A stretch of 60,031 nucleotides of DNA. It comes from Nocardioides stalactiti (GTDB taxonomy: Bacteria > Actinomycetota > Actinomycetes > Propionibacteriales > Nocardioidaceae). The stretch spans positions 5,509-65,539 of the forward strand of contig NZ_JACEFC010000008.1 in the NCBI RefSeq assembly GCF_014180715.1, given 5' to 3'. Each line of letters opens with the position of its first letter. The first letter of the stretch is position 1. The notes below the pieces were generated by a model. That model had not been told where the DNA came from. It was given only the letters and a program-made list of their open reading frames with translations, and did not search any database. Made by a program: the position numbers and the translations under genes. Shown here piece after piece: positions 8,862-18,492 of this stretch.

Positions 8862-9656
8862 GTGAGCACCCGGGCCGAGCAGTACGTCGCCGAGGTCCTC
8901 CGTCGCGAACAGCTCTCGCCGCACCTGGTCCGGCTCACCCTGGGCGGCCCCGGGCTGGCGGGCTTCACCTCCACCGGCATCGCCGACGAGTGGGTGGGGC
9001 TGGTCGTCCCGGGCCAGTTCCAGAGCCGCTACTACACGGTGCGCTCCTGGGACGGGGCCGCGCTGGTGATCGACGTGGTCGTCCACGACGTCGGCCTGGT
9101 CACCGAGTGGGCCGGCGGCGACTGCGTGGGTGACCAGGTGACGATCACCGAGCCCAGGGGCTCCTTCGCCATGCCGGACGACGCGGCCTGGCTGCTGCTC
9201 GTCGGCGACATCACGGCGCTGCCGGCGATGGCGCGGATCGCCGAGACCCACGGCGCCGCCGTCCCGACCCGGATCTGGGTCGAGACCCCCGACCGGCCCG
9301 AGGAGTTCGACGGCTACCTGCCGGCACACCCGGGCACGACCTGGCTGACGCTGCCCCACGACGGCGCGAGCCGGCTCGCCGCGATGGTCGAGACCATCGA
9401 GTGGCCCGCGGGCGACGGCTACTTCTGGATGGCGGGGGAGTCCGCGCAGATGCGCGCGATCCGCAAGTTCCTCATGCGCGACCGCAAGCTCCCCTCGACC
9501 GCCTACGACGTGATGGGCTACTGGCGCTCGGTCGCCGCCCGTCAGCCGCGCCAGGTCGACCCCGGCCCGATCTGGCGCGCCGGCAAGGCCGCCGGCAAGA
9601 CCGACGAGCAGATCTGGGCCGACTACGACCAGGCCCGGGAACAGGTGGAGCAATGA
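8862..9656 (+). CDS. Siderophore-interacting protein (ViuB/SIP-type FAD ferric-siderophore reductase)
   Basis: 264-residue SIP-family flavoprotein. The FAD-binding motif is RYYTVRSW near residue 57 and the nucleotide-binding segment is LLVGDITALPAMARI near residue 110. The C-terminal motif GYFWMAGESAQMRAIRKFL precedes VMGYWR. The family reduces ferric siderophores in the cytosol with NAD(P)H to release iron. TAGCCT lies six bases before the GTG, so the mRNA is probably leaderless. No siderophore receptor or synthesis genes are in the window. The stop codon overlaps an ATG that opens a 15-codon reading frame before era. Confidence 0.87.
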   Translation: MSTRAEQYVAEVLRREQLSPHLVRLTLGGPGLAGFTSTGIADEWVGLVVPGQFQSRYYTVRSWDGAALVIDVVVHDVGLVTEWAGGDCVGDQVTITEPRGSFAMPDDAAWLLLVGDITALPAMARIAETHGAAVPTRIWVETPDRPEEFDGYLPAHPGTTWLTLPHDGASRLAAMVETIEWPAGDGYFWMAGESAQMRAIRKFLMRDRKLPSTAYDVMGYWRSVAARQPRQVDPGPIWRAGKAAGKTDEQIWADYDQAREQVEQ

Positions 9657-9700
9657 CCGACGAGTTGCCAGGGTTGAGGGGTCGAAGTGCCAGGGTTTGA
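9653..9700 (+). other. Possible 15-residue leader ORF overlapping the start of era
   Basis: ATG-ACC-GAC at 9653 overlaps the preceding stop codon (ATGA), and its stop lies 14 bases inside the era coding sequence. The predicted peptide is MTDELPGLRGRSARV. It could couple translation of era to the upstream gene or be chance. Its last part resembles the first codons of era at the DNA level (gccagggttgag against gccagggtttgag). Confidence 0.25.
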
Positions 9701-10718
9701 GGACGACGAGCACCACGAGGACCTCGACGAGGACTTCGACGAGGACTTCGACGAGGACTTCGGGGCGCTGCCCCCTCCGGCGCCGGCGGTGTTCGCCGAC
9801 GCCGAGGGCTTCCGCAGCGGGTTCGCCTGTTTCGTGGGCCGCCCCAACGCCGGCAAGTCGACGCTGACGAACGCGGTCGTCGGCCAGAAGATCGTCATCA
9901 CCTCCGACAAGCCACAGACCACCCGGACCGTGGTGCGTGGCATCGTGCACCGGGCCGACGGCCAGCTCGTCCTCGTGGACACCCCCGGTCTCCACAAGCC
10001 GCGCACCCTGCTCGGCGAGCGGCTCAACGACCTGGTCAAGGCGACCTGGTCCGAGGTCGACGTGGTCGCCGTCTGCTTCCCGTGCGACGAGAAGATCGGC
10101 CCGGGCGACACGTTCATCGTCAACGAGCTCGCCAAGATCCGTCGTACGACGAAGATCGCGATCGCGACCAAGACCGACCTCGCTACCCCCGAGCGGATCG
10201 CCGAGCACCTGCTCGACATCTCCGTGCTCGGGGCGGAGACCGGCACCGAGTGGGCCGAGATCGTGCCGGTGTCGTCGGTGGGCGGCGACCAGGTCGACCT
10301 CCTCGCCCAGCTGCTCGTCGCACTGATGCCCGAGGGGCCCGCGCTCTATCCCGACGGCGACCTCACCGACGCGCCCGAGGAGATCCTTGCCGCCGAGCTG
10401 ATCCGCGAGGCCGCGCTCGACGGCGTCCGCGACGAGCTCCCGCACTCGATCGCCGTCGTTGTCGAGGAGATGGGACTGCGCGAGGGCCGCGACGAGGACC
10501 GGCCGCTGCTCGACATCTACGCGAACCTGTACGTCGAGCGTGACTCCCAGAAGGGCATCGTGATCGGCAAGAAGGGCGCCCGCCTGCGCGAGGTCGGCAC
10601 CGTCGCGCGCAAGCAGATCGAGTCACTCCTCGGCACGCCGGTCTATCTCGACCTCAAGGTCAAGGTCGCCAAGGACTGGCAGCGCGACCCCCGTCAGCTC
10701 CGCAAGCTCGGCTTCTGA
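9687..10718 (+). CDS. era: GTPase Era with acidic N-terminal extension
   Basis: 343-residue Era GTPase, which binds the 3' end of 16S rRNA and acts in 30S subunit assembly. G1 is GRPNAGKS (residues 51-58), G3 DTPG (98-101) and G4 is TKTD in place of the usual NKxD. The KH domain follows with VIGKKGARLREVG. The first ~45 residues are an extra acidic segment with three DEDF units, encoded by a perfect 12-bp tandem repeat at 9726-9761. Most Era proteins are ~300 residues and begin near the GFACFVG strand. GAGGGG five bases before the GTG supports this start, so the extension is probably translated. A 21-bp inverted repeat array follows the stop. Confidence 0.93.
   Translation: MPGFEDDEHHEDLDEDFDEDFDEDFGALPPPAPAVFADAEGFRSGFACFVGRPNAGKSTLTNAVVGQKIVITSDKPQTTRTVVRGIVHRADGQLVLVDTPGLHKPRTLLGERLNDLVKATWSEVDVVAVCFPCDEKIGPGDTFIVNELAKIRRTTKIAIATKTDLATPERIAEHLLDISVLGAETGTEWAEIVPVSSVGGDQVDLLAQLLVALMPEGPALYPDGDLTDAPEEILAAELIREAALDGVRDELPHSIAVVVEEMGLREGRDEDRPLLDIYANLYVERDSQKGIVIGKKGARLREVGTVARKQIESLLGTPVYLDLKVKVAKDWQRDPRQLRKLGF
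9726..9761 (+). repeat. Three perfect 12-bp tandem repeats in era
   Basis: The unit gacgaggacttc occurs at 9726-9737, 9738-9749 and 9750-9761 and encodes DEDF three times. Slippage at such a repeat would change the protein length in-frame. Confidence 0.95.
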
Positions 10719-10726
10719 CGGCCCGA

Positions 10727-10849
10727 GTCGAATCCGTACCTACCTGAGTCGAATCCGTACCTACCGGGGAGAAGTCAGGATTCGACCGAGGAAGGTCGGG
10801 ATTCGACGCAGGAAGGTCGGGATTCGACGCAGGAAGGTCGGGATTCGGG
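10727..10849. repeat. Inverted array of 21-bp repeats (REP-like, probable bidirectional terminator)
   Basis: The nonamer gtcgaatcc occurs at 10727 and 10748. Its reverse complement ggattcgac occurs at 10778, 10799 and 10820, and a variant ggattcggg at 10841. All neighbouring copies within each orientation are exactly 21 bp apart. The forward and reverse units share most of the 21-bp sequence when aligned as complements. The array lies between the convergent ends of era and a lipoprotein gene, so it can fold into hairpins and end both transcripts. It looks like a short interspersed palindromic element rather than CRISPR, because there are no unique spacers. Confidence 0.85.
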
Positions 10850-11707
10850 TTAGTCGGGGGCCCAGCAGAGACCGTAGGTCTGGCCCATCGCCCACTGCTC
10901 CTTGGTGGGGTACTCGTAGCCCCACTCGTAGTCGAGCGGGTCGTCGGCGACGTCGAGTCCGGCGTCCTCGCACGGCCCTTCGAGCCGGTCGCGGGCGGCC
11001 TCGGCGCCGGGATAGGTCTTCGTGTCGTACGCGACCACCGACACCGCGCGCCAGGCGTGCTCGGCCCCGCAGATCACCCGCTCGAACTTCTCGGTGTCGG
11101 GGGCGGCCGTGCCGCACATCGCGTAGCGCTCGCGGAGGACAGGCTTGTCGAGGGCGCCCTCGAGCGAGCCCTCCGGCTCGGCCAGCGACTCGTCGCCCGA
11201 CACGACGACGACGTCGCAGCGGTACCAGTCGGCGCCCCTGTCGGACTGGGCCAGCGACGGGGTGAACCAGACCGGGCGGAACATGGTGAGCCGCTGGTCC
11301 TCCAGGTCGCCGCCGAGGAAGTCGGGCAGCGCCGCGGGGCAGGTCTCGGCGACCTGGGCCTGCACCCGGTCCGAGTCGACCGCGAGCAGGTGGCCGTCGA
11401 CGACCGTGTCGAGGACGCCGACGGCGTACGTCTCGGAGGTGTGGGCGTCCTTGCAGGCCGTCGGCCCCACGCGCGTTGTGAACGAGAGCGCCTGACGGAA
11501 GGTGAGGGCGTAGCAGTTCCCGTCCTCCGGCCCGGCGGGCGGCGGTGCCGCGGTCGGCGGGGGAGTGGGCGCCGTCGTCGTCGGCGCGGTGGGGGCGGGC
11601 TCGTCCTCGGTCGGCTCGTCGTCGGAGCAGCCCGCCACCGCGATCAACGCGACCGCGGCGACGACGTACGACGTCGCGCGTCGAGCGGCGAGGGAACGCC
11701 TAGTCAC
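10850..11707 (-). CDS. Lipoprotein with septum-formation-type domains
   Basis: 285 residues from the GTG at 11707, with a basic N-terminus, a hydrophobic stretch and lipobox VAGC at Cys27. A Thr/Pro-rich linker follows, then two modules with the cysteine/histidine pattern of the 'Septum formation' family (GNCYAL ... ACKDAHTSETYAVG, and ICGAEHAWRAVSV ... CWAPD). The GTG overlaps the stop of the upstream paralogue by eight bases (GTGACTAG), so both are one transcription unit. The family is thought to be extracytoplasmic and its biochemical role is unclear. The reading frame is open much further upstream, but that part overlaps the paralogue and is not coding. Confidence 0.8.
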   Translation of the reverse strand: MTRRSLAARRATSYVVAAVALIAVAGCSDDEPTEDEPAPTAPTTTAPTPPPTAAPPPAGPEDGNCYALTFRQALSFTTRVGPTACKDAHTSETYAVGVLDTVVDGHLLAVDSDRVQAQVAETCPAALPDFLGGDLEDQRLTMFRPVWFTPSLAQSDRGADWYRCDVVVVSGDESLAEPEGSLEGALDKPVLRERYAMCGTAAPDTEKFERVICGAEHAWRAVSVVAYDTKTYPGAEAARDRLEGPCEDAGLDVADDPLDYEWGYEYPTKEQWAMGQTYGLCWAPD

Positions 11708-12503
11708 TCGTCTTCGCCCAGCACACCGAGCGCCGGTTGCCTGCCTGCCACTCGGCCTCGTGGAAGTGGGTGTAGGCGTACTCGAAGCGGGCGGGGTAGT
11801 TGAGCCACGCCTTGATCGAGTTGGCGCAGAAGGCCTTCGTGCGACTCGCGACGACCTCGTCGCCGGGGTACTTGTCCTCGGGCTCGCCGAGCTTGATCGT
11901 CGTCGCGGCCCGCCACGTGTGGGGCTGTGCGCACGGGACCTTCTCGCCGTCGGCAACCGTGGCCCCGGCCGCGCAGATCAGCCAGCGGTCGTCGGGCCGG
12001 CCGAGCAGGAGGCCCTGGGCGGTCTCGGGGAGCGGGCGGTACTCCTCGCTCGTCGCGTTGCCGCCGATGACGTCGCAGCGGTACCAGCGCGCGCCGTCGT
12101 CCCAGGCGTTCTCGGAGGGCCGGAACCAGGCCCAGCTCACGATCGTGCGGAGCACGAGGCTCTCGTCGCCGCCGAGGAACTTCTCGAACTTCTGGGTGCA
12201 GGTCTTGTAGGCGAACTCGCCGACCGACTCGTCCTGGTAGTCGGCGTCCTCGAACTCGTCGGGCAGGGTGCCCGCGGCGTACGTCTCGGCGGTGTGCTTG
12301 TCGGCGCAGTCGACGGTGCGGGTCGCGTTGGCCGACTGGCCCACGTCCTCGGGGGTGAGGTTGCGGCACACGCCGACGTCGGGGACGGCCGTGGAGTCGA
12401 CCTGGTCGGGGTCGACGTTGTCGCCTCGCTTCTCGGTGCCGCACCCGCCGAGCGCCAGCACCGCGAGGAGGGCGGCCGCGCCGAAGGTGCGCGCGTGCGT
12501 CAT
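11700..12503 (-). CDS. Lipoprotein, paralogue with septum-formation-type domains
   Basis: 267 residues with signal peptide and lipobox LGGC at Cys21. Two modules mirror those of the downstream gene: GVCRNL ... DCADKHTAETYAAG and CAQPHTWRAATTI ... CWAKTSD. The spacing of the cysteines and the WYRCDV motif in the middle are shared with the downstream paralogue. A purine-rich GGGGGACGG stretch precedes the ATG. It is probably anchored on the outer face of the membrane. The pair likely arose by tandem duplication. Confidence 0.8.
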   Translation of the reverse strand: MTHARTFGAAALLAVLALGGCGTEKRGDNVDPDQVDSTAVPDVGVCRNLTPEDVGQSANATRTVDCADKHTAETYAAGTLPDEFEDADYQDESVGEFAYKTCTQKFEKFLGGDESLVLRTIVSWAWFRPSENAWDDGARWYRCDVIGGNATSEEYRPLPETAQGLLLGRPDDRWLICAAGATVADGEKVPCAQPHTWRAATTIKLGEPEDKYPGDEVVASRTKAFCANSIKAWLNYPARFEYAYTHFHEAEWQAGNRRSVCWAKTSD

Positions 12504-12542
12504 CGCCGTCCCCCTCTTCGTCAGGTCTCCGAGCCGCTCGTG

Positions 12543-13043
12543 TCAGCCGCTCAGCAGTGCCGCGATCGTAGCGCCCAGGTCGTACGCCGCCTCCTCGTGC
12601 CGGGGCGTCACCTCGCCCAGGACCTCGAGCACGTCGAAGGACTGCTTCCACCCGAGTGCCCCGACGATCGACTGCACTGCCCGTACCCCGCCCGTCAGGT
12701 CGTAGCGCCCGTGCAGCCACAACCCGTACGGCCGCCCGTGGGTCGCCCCCACTGCGCCACTGGACTCGCCCGCCGACCCGCTCGGGTCCAGCGCCCCGCC
12801 GACCGCCAGGAACGTCGTGTCGAAGAAGTGCTTGAGCGCCCCGCTCATGTAGCCGAAGTTCACCGGCGAGCCGAGCAGGTAGCCGTCGGCGCCGAGGACG
12901 TCGTCCGCAGTCGCCTCCAGCGCCGGCCGTACGACGACCTCGACCCCCTCGATCGCGTCGTCCTGCGTCCCGCTCAGCACCGCGTCCAGCAGCGCCTGTG
13001 TGGACCGCGTGGGCGAGTGGTGGACGACGAGCAGGCGGGCCAT
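12543..13043 (-). CDS. Flavodoxin-like / NAD(P)H-dependent FMN reductase family protein
   Basis: 166 residues from the ATG at 13043. The N-terminus MARLLVVHHSPTRSTQALL fits the FMN-phosphate-binding loop of flavodoxin-like proteins (usually S/T-x-T-G-x-T, here degenerate SPTRST). YLLGSPVNFGYMSGALKHFF is the typical second loop (SPxxxxxxSGxxKxFxD). The protein probably binds FMN and works in the cytosol; the redox partner is unknown. TAGCGT seven bases before the ATG suggests a leaderless mRNA and argues against the longer reading frame that runs into the neighbouring gene. Confidence 0.8.
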   Translation of the reverse strand: MARLLVVHHSPTRSTQALLDAVLSGTQDDAIEGVEVVVRPALEATADDVLGADGYLLGSPVNFGYMSGALKHFFDTTFLAVGGALDPSGSAGESSGAVGATHGRPYGLWLHGRYDLTGGVRAVQSIVGALGWKQSFDVLEVLGEVTPRHEEAAYDLGATIAALLSG

Positions 13044-13065
13044 GCCGCTCACGCTAGTCGGCAGG

Positions 13066-14886
13066 TCAGGGCACGTTGAGGATCGTGTCGTCGCGATCGT
13101 GCTCGGCCGTGTCGCGGCCGCGGCCGCCGTCGGCGCGGTCGTTGCTACGGACCCGGTCGCGCACGTCGAGCGCGTCGGCACCGCGGCCGCCCCAGACGCG
13201 GTCGCTGCCCCCGCCTGCGTCGACGGTGTCGTCGCCGCCGGCGCCGCAGATGATGTCGTTGCCGCCGCGTCCTCGGATCCGGTCGGCGCGGCTGCTGCCG
13301 GCGATGACGTCGACACCGCGGGTCCCGGTGATCCTGCCGGAGCCCTCGATCGTGGCGACCACGTCGTTGCAGGTCCGCCCCGCGGGGTCCGTGACGACCA
13401 CCCACAGGGACTTGCCGTCGCCCTGGGACCTCGCGGTCAGGAACGGCGCACCGCCGAGGTCGACGATGTCGAAGGGGAAGGAGCTGCCGCGGCCGGGGTT
13501 CAGGTCGCTGACGAGCGCGGTGCCGGCTGCCGTGCCGTCCGAGCGCCACAGCTCCCGGCCGTGCGTGCCGTCGCTGATCGAGAACCACAGCGAGCCGCCG
13601 ACCGTGGTCAGCCCGATCGCGGACGACAGCACGTCGGCGTCCTCGTCGGGGTCGATGTCGCTCACGAGGGTGGTCCCGTCCGCGGTGCCGTCCGAGCGCC
13701 AGAGCTCGCGGCCGTGCGTACTGTCGACGGCGGTGAAGAACAGGGTGTCGCCCACGGCGAGGAGCTGGTCGGGGTCGGCGTCGTGGGGGAAGTTGTAAGG
13801 CTCGCCAGAGTCGCCGGGGTGGATGTCCTTGACCAGCGCGGTGCCGCCCTCGGTGCCGTCGGAGACCCAGAGCTCCCGACCGTTCACGTTGTCCCTGGCG
13901 TTGAAGAACACCGTGCCGTCGACGACCGTCAGCCGGTTCGGGGAGCTCCCGAGCGGGGTGCCGTAGTAGCTGTCGTAGCCCGTGCGCAGGTCCGCGACCA
14001 TGGCCGTGCCGGCCTCGGTGCCGTCCGAGGTCCAGAGCTCGCGGCCGTGGATGCCGTCGTCGGCGGAGAAGAACAGGGCGTCGTCCACGGCGGTGAGAGC
14101 GAGCGGTTCGGACGTCGACTCGTCGTACGGGTCCTGGTTGACGTCCGCGACCAGCACGGTGCCTGCCTCGGTCCCGTCGGTCTTCCACAGCTCTCGTCCG
14201 TGCTCGCCGTCGTCGGCGGAGAAGAACAGGACGCTGCCGACCGCGGTCAATCCCGCCGGAGCGCTGCTCCCGGTGGGGTTGATGTCAGCCACGACCTCGG
14301 TGCCTGCCTCGGTCCCGTCCGTCGTCCACAGCTCGACGCCCTGACCCGGGCTCGGCGCGGTGAAGAACACCTGGTCGTCCACGACCGCGAGTCGCGGGGG
14401 ACCGATGCGGCTGAAGGAGTCGGCCGTTCCGGGGCTGATGTCCTTGACCATGGCGGTGCCTGCGGCGGTTCCGTCCGACCTCCACAGCTCCCGGCCGTGG
14501 ACGCCGTCGAAGGCCGTGAAGTAGACGAGCCCGGCGTGCTGGCCGAGGAGGTCCGGACGACTCTCGCCGTGGCCGTCGAACGGGTCGCCGGGGCCGGGAT
14601 TGATGTCGGCGACGAGCGTCGTACCGCCGGGTGTGCCGTCGGACCTCCACAGCTCGCGACCGTGGGCGGCGTCGCTGGCGCCGAAGTAGACCGTGTCGCC
14701 GACCACGGTGAGGTCCTCGATGTGGCCGAGGGTGGCGACGTAGGCGAGCGCTGCGTCCTGCCCCGCGGCTGGTGCGGCGGTGCTCGGTGGTGCGACGCCG
14801 AACGCCGCCGCGGACAGGGCGGCCGTGGTCGCTGCCGCGGGTCGCACCACGCGCCGGACGTGCGGGGAGCGACGCTTCTTCGCCAT
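13066..14886 (-). CDS. Secreted ELWxxDGT-repeat beta-propeller protein with C-terminal RTX-like repeats
   Basis: 606 residues with a basic signal peptide (hydrophobic part AAATTAALSAAAFGVAPPSTAAPAA). The protein has eight clear ELWxxDGTxxGT units, spaced about 47-65 residues, and a ninth degenerate one (SLWVVVTDPAG), consistent with an 8-9-bladed propeller. The last ~100 residues contain calcium-binding RTX-like nonapeptides such as GRGGNDIICGAGGDDTVD. The protein is probably exported and Ca-stabilised; no enzymatic motif is visible. TAGCGT eight bases before the ATG is a plausible -10 element. Confidence 0.85.
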   Translation of the reverse strand: MAKKRRSPHVRRVVRPAAATTAALSAAAFGVAPPSTAAPAAGQDAALAYVATLGHIEDLTVVGDTVYFGASDAAHGRELWRSDGTPGGTTLVADINPGPGDPFDGHGESRPDLLGQHAGLVYFTAFDGVHGRELWRSDGTAAGTAMVKDISPGTADSFSRIGPPRLAVVDDQVFFTAPSPGQGVELWTTDGTEAGTEVVADINPTGSSAPAGLTAVGSVLFFSADDGEHGRELWKTDGTEAGTVLVADVNQDPYDESTSEPLALTAVDDALFFSADDGIHGRELWTSDGTEAGTAMVADLRTGYDSYYGTPLGSSPNRLTVVDGTVFFNARDNVNGRELWVSDGTEGGTALVKDIHPGDSGEPYNFPHDADPDQLLAVGDTLFFTAVDSTHGRELWRSDGTADGTTLVSDIDPDEDADVLSSAIGLTTVGGSLWFSISDGTHGRELWRSDGTAAGTALVSDLNPGRGSSFPFDIVDLGGAPFLTARSQGDGKSLWVVVTDPAGRTCNDVVATIEGSGRITGTRGVDVIAGSSRADRIRGRGGNDIICGAGGDDTVDAGGGSDRVWGGRGADALDVRDRVRSNDRADGGRGRDTAEHDRDDTILNVP

Positions 14887-14924
14887 GGACCGGAACGCTA
14901 GCCGCGGCGGCGCCGGTTGTCCGC

Positions 14925-14930
14925 TAAACT
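14925..14930 (+). promoter_or_regulatory. -10 element of the leuA leader transcript
   Basis: TAAACT lies ten bases before the leader-peptide ATG and about 126 bases before leuA. No convincing -35 box is seen at the usual spacing. Confidence 0.5.
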
Positions 14931-14939
14931 CGATCCATC

Positions 14940-14981
14940 ATGATGCGCGCCCTGCTTCTTAGCGGCCGCAGCGAGGTCTGA
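14940..14981 (+). CDS. leuA leader peptide (MMRALLLSGRSEV)
   Basis: A 13-residue open frame with three consecutive leucine codons (CTG CTT CTT; codons 5-7) lies just upstream of leuA. CTT is a rare codon in this GC-rich genome, which would make ribosome pausing sensitive to charged leucyl-tRNA. The stop codon lies within the region that pairs in the downstream pseudoknot. This arrangement fits transcription or translation attenuation of leuA by leucine supply. Confidence 0.8.
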   Translation: MMRALLLSGRSEV

Positions 14982-15040
14982 GAACCAGCCGGACCCCCTC
15001 GCTGCGGAGTGTTGTTGCGCGACCGGCGCTCCTTCTCAGA
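14966..15040 (+). promoter_or_regulatory. LEU-element-type pseudoknot upstream of leuA
   Basis: A perfect 11-bp stem pairs 14966-14976 (ccgcagcgagg) with 14997-15007. The loop of this stem (14977-14984, tctgagaa) is perfectly complementary to 15033-15040 (ttctcaga), beyond the stem, so an H-type pseudoknot can form. A conserved pseudoknot called the LEU element has been described upstream of leuA in Actinobacteria, and this is very probably a member. The leader peptide overlaps the 5' side, so a translating ribosome would disrupt the fold. Confidence 0.82.
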
Positions 15041-15052
15041 CAGCCGAGGTAA

Positions 15053-16795
<1,743 letters not shown>

Positions 16796-16816
16796 CCGGC
16801 CTGTCAGGATGACGAC

Positions 16817-17686
16817 GTGAGCGAACGACACCTCGCCTCTGAGCGCATCGGCCAGCTGTTCGTGGAGTCCGACGGCGGGCGCGACCGGCTGGAGTACACC
16901 GAGTACGGCACGGGCGACGCCTGGGTGGTGCTGCTGCCGGGGCTGCTGATGCCGCGACGGATGCACGACCACGTGGCACGCACCCTCGCCTCGGCGGGCG
17001 CTCACGTCGTCACCCTCGACTTCCTCGGGCACGGCCGCTCCGACCAGCCCGACGACCCGCTGGCCTACTCGGTCACCTCGTTCGCCGAGCAGGTGGTGGC
17101 GCTCCTCGACCACCTCGGTGCGTCCCAGGCGATCGTCGGCGGTACGTCGCTCGGCGCCAACGTCTCCCTCGAGGTCGCGGCGATCGCCCCGGACCGGGTC
17201 CGCGGGCTGCTGCTGGAGATGCCGGTCCTCGACAACGCGCTCGAGGTCGCGATCGTGTCGTTCGCGCCACTGCTGCTGACCGCGCGGGTCTTCCCGTTCG
17301 CGATCTCCGGGATGCGCTTCGTGACGACCAAGGTGCCGCGCGGGATCCTGCCGTGGTGGCTCGGGATCGGCCTCGACACCGTCGAGCACCGGCCCGGCGC
17401 GCTCGCGGCCTACGTGCACGGCCTGTTCTTCGGACGGGTCGCGCCGCCGGCCAAGGAGCGGCGCCGGATCACGGCACCCGCCCTCGTCGTGGGCCACCCG
17501 CGCGACCCGCTGCACCCGGCCTCGGACGCGGAGATGCTCGCCGGCGAGCTGCCCAACGCGACGTTCGAGCGGGCCAGGTCGATCCTGGAGTGGCGGCGGA
17601 CACCGGAGCGGCTGGACCTGCTGGCGACCAAGTTCGTTCTCGACTGCTGGCGTCCGGCGCGGCGCCCCCGGCGCGCCGGGGCCTGA
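16817..17686 (+). CDS. Alpha/beta-fold hydrolase
   Basis: 289-residue hydrolase of the alpha/beta fold. It has oxyanion-loop sequence LLPGLLMPRRMH, strand and loop DFLGHGRSDQPDD, a nucleophile elbow GGTSLG (Ser as nucleophile) near residue 113, and a candidate acid in VVGHPRDPLHPASD. The catalytic His of the triad near the C-terminus is not obvious: the usual GH/H site reads ARSILEWRRTPE, so activity is uncertain. CAGGAT lies six bases before the GTG start. Substrate unknown. Confidence 0.8.
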   Translation: MSERHLASERIGQLFVESDGGRDRLEYTEYGTGDAWVVLLPGLLMPRRMHDHVARTLASAGAHVVTLDFLGHGRSDQPDDPLAYSVTSFAEQVVALLDHLGASQAIVGGTSLGANVSLEVAAIAPDRVRGLLLEMPVLDNALEVAIVSFAPLLLTARVFPFAISGMRFVTTKVPRGILPWWLGIGLDTVEHRPGALAAYVHGLFFGRVAPPAKERRRITAPALVVGHPRDPLHPASDAEMLAGELPNATFERARSILEWRRTPERLDLLATKFVLDCWRPARRPRRAGA

Positions 17687-17715
17687 CTGTCGGTGCCCCC
17701 GCCCACAATGGGGGT

Positions 17716-18468
17716 GTGCTCTATCGCGACGAGGCGATCGTCCTGCGCACCCACAAGCTGGGTGAGGCCGGCCGCATCATCACCCTGCTGACCCGTCAGC
17801 ACGGGCTGGTGCGCGCCGTCGCCAAGGGCGTGCGTCGTACGACGTCGAAGTTCGGGTCGCGCCTGGAGCCCTTCACCTACGTCGACCTCCAGCTCGCCGT
17901 CGGCCGCAACCTCGACACGATCACGCAGGCCGAGACCCGCGCCGCCTATGCCGCGTCGATCGGTGCCGACTACGACCGCTACACCTCCGGCACGGCGATG
18001 CTCGAGACCGCCGAGCGGCTGGTCGTGGAGGAGCGGGAGCCGGCCGTCCAGCAGTTCCTGCTGCTCCTCGGTGCCCTCCACGCGATGGCCTCGGGCGACC
18101 GGCGTCCCGGCCACGTCCTCGACTCCTACCTGCTGCGCTCGCTGGCGGTGGCCGGCTATGCGCCGGCGTGCGTCGACTGCGCCCACTGCGGTCGCGCGCC
18201 GTCCCCGGCCGCCGACGGCTCGGCCGGCTCGCACCGCTGGTTCAACCCGGCGATGGGTGGCGTGCTCTGCGCGACCTGCCGGATCCCCGGTTCGGCGAGC
18301 CCCGCCCCCGAGACGCTGACGCTGCTCGGTGGGCTGCTCGCCGGGGAGTGGCCGGTCGTCGAGGCCGCCGATCCTCGTCACCTGCGCGAGGCGAGCGGTC
18401 TGGTGGCCGCGTTCGTCCAGTGGCAGATCGAGCGTGGCCTGCGGTCCCTGGCCTACGTCGAGCGCTGA
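17716..18468 (+). CDS. recO: DNA repair protein RecO
   Basis: 250 residues. RecO loads RecA in the RecFOR recombination-repair pathway. The N-terminal OB fold shows RDEAIVLRTHKLGEAGRIITLLT, and the C-terminal zinc site is CxxCxxC (CVDCAHC) with CATC further on. CACAAT lies six bases before the GTG, so this start is preferred to longer ones that overlap the hydrolase gene. The gene is 24 bp upstream of uppS, an order common in Actinobacteria. Confidence 0.93.
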   Translation: MLYRDEAIVLRTHKLGEAGRIITLLTRQHGLVRAVAKGVRRTTSKFGSRLEPFTYVDLQLAVGRNLDTITQAETRAAYAASIGADYDRYTSGTAMLETAERLVVEEREPAVQQFLLLLGALHAMASGDRRPGHVLDSYLLRSLAVAGYAPACVDCAHCGRAPSPAADGSAGSHRWFNPAMGGVLCATCRIPGSASPAPETLTLLGGLLAGEWPVVEAADPRHLREASGLVAAFVQWQIERGLRSLAYVER

Positions 18469-18492
18469 CGCGCCGCCGACTAGCCTTCATCC

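Noticed and set aside
10727..10849. CRISPR array
   Set aside because: The units are directly adjacent at 21-bp period, in both orientations, with no unique spacers or cas genes.
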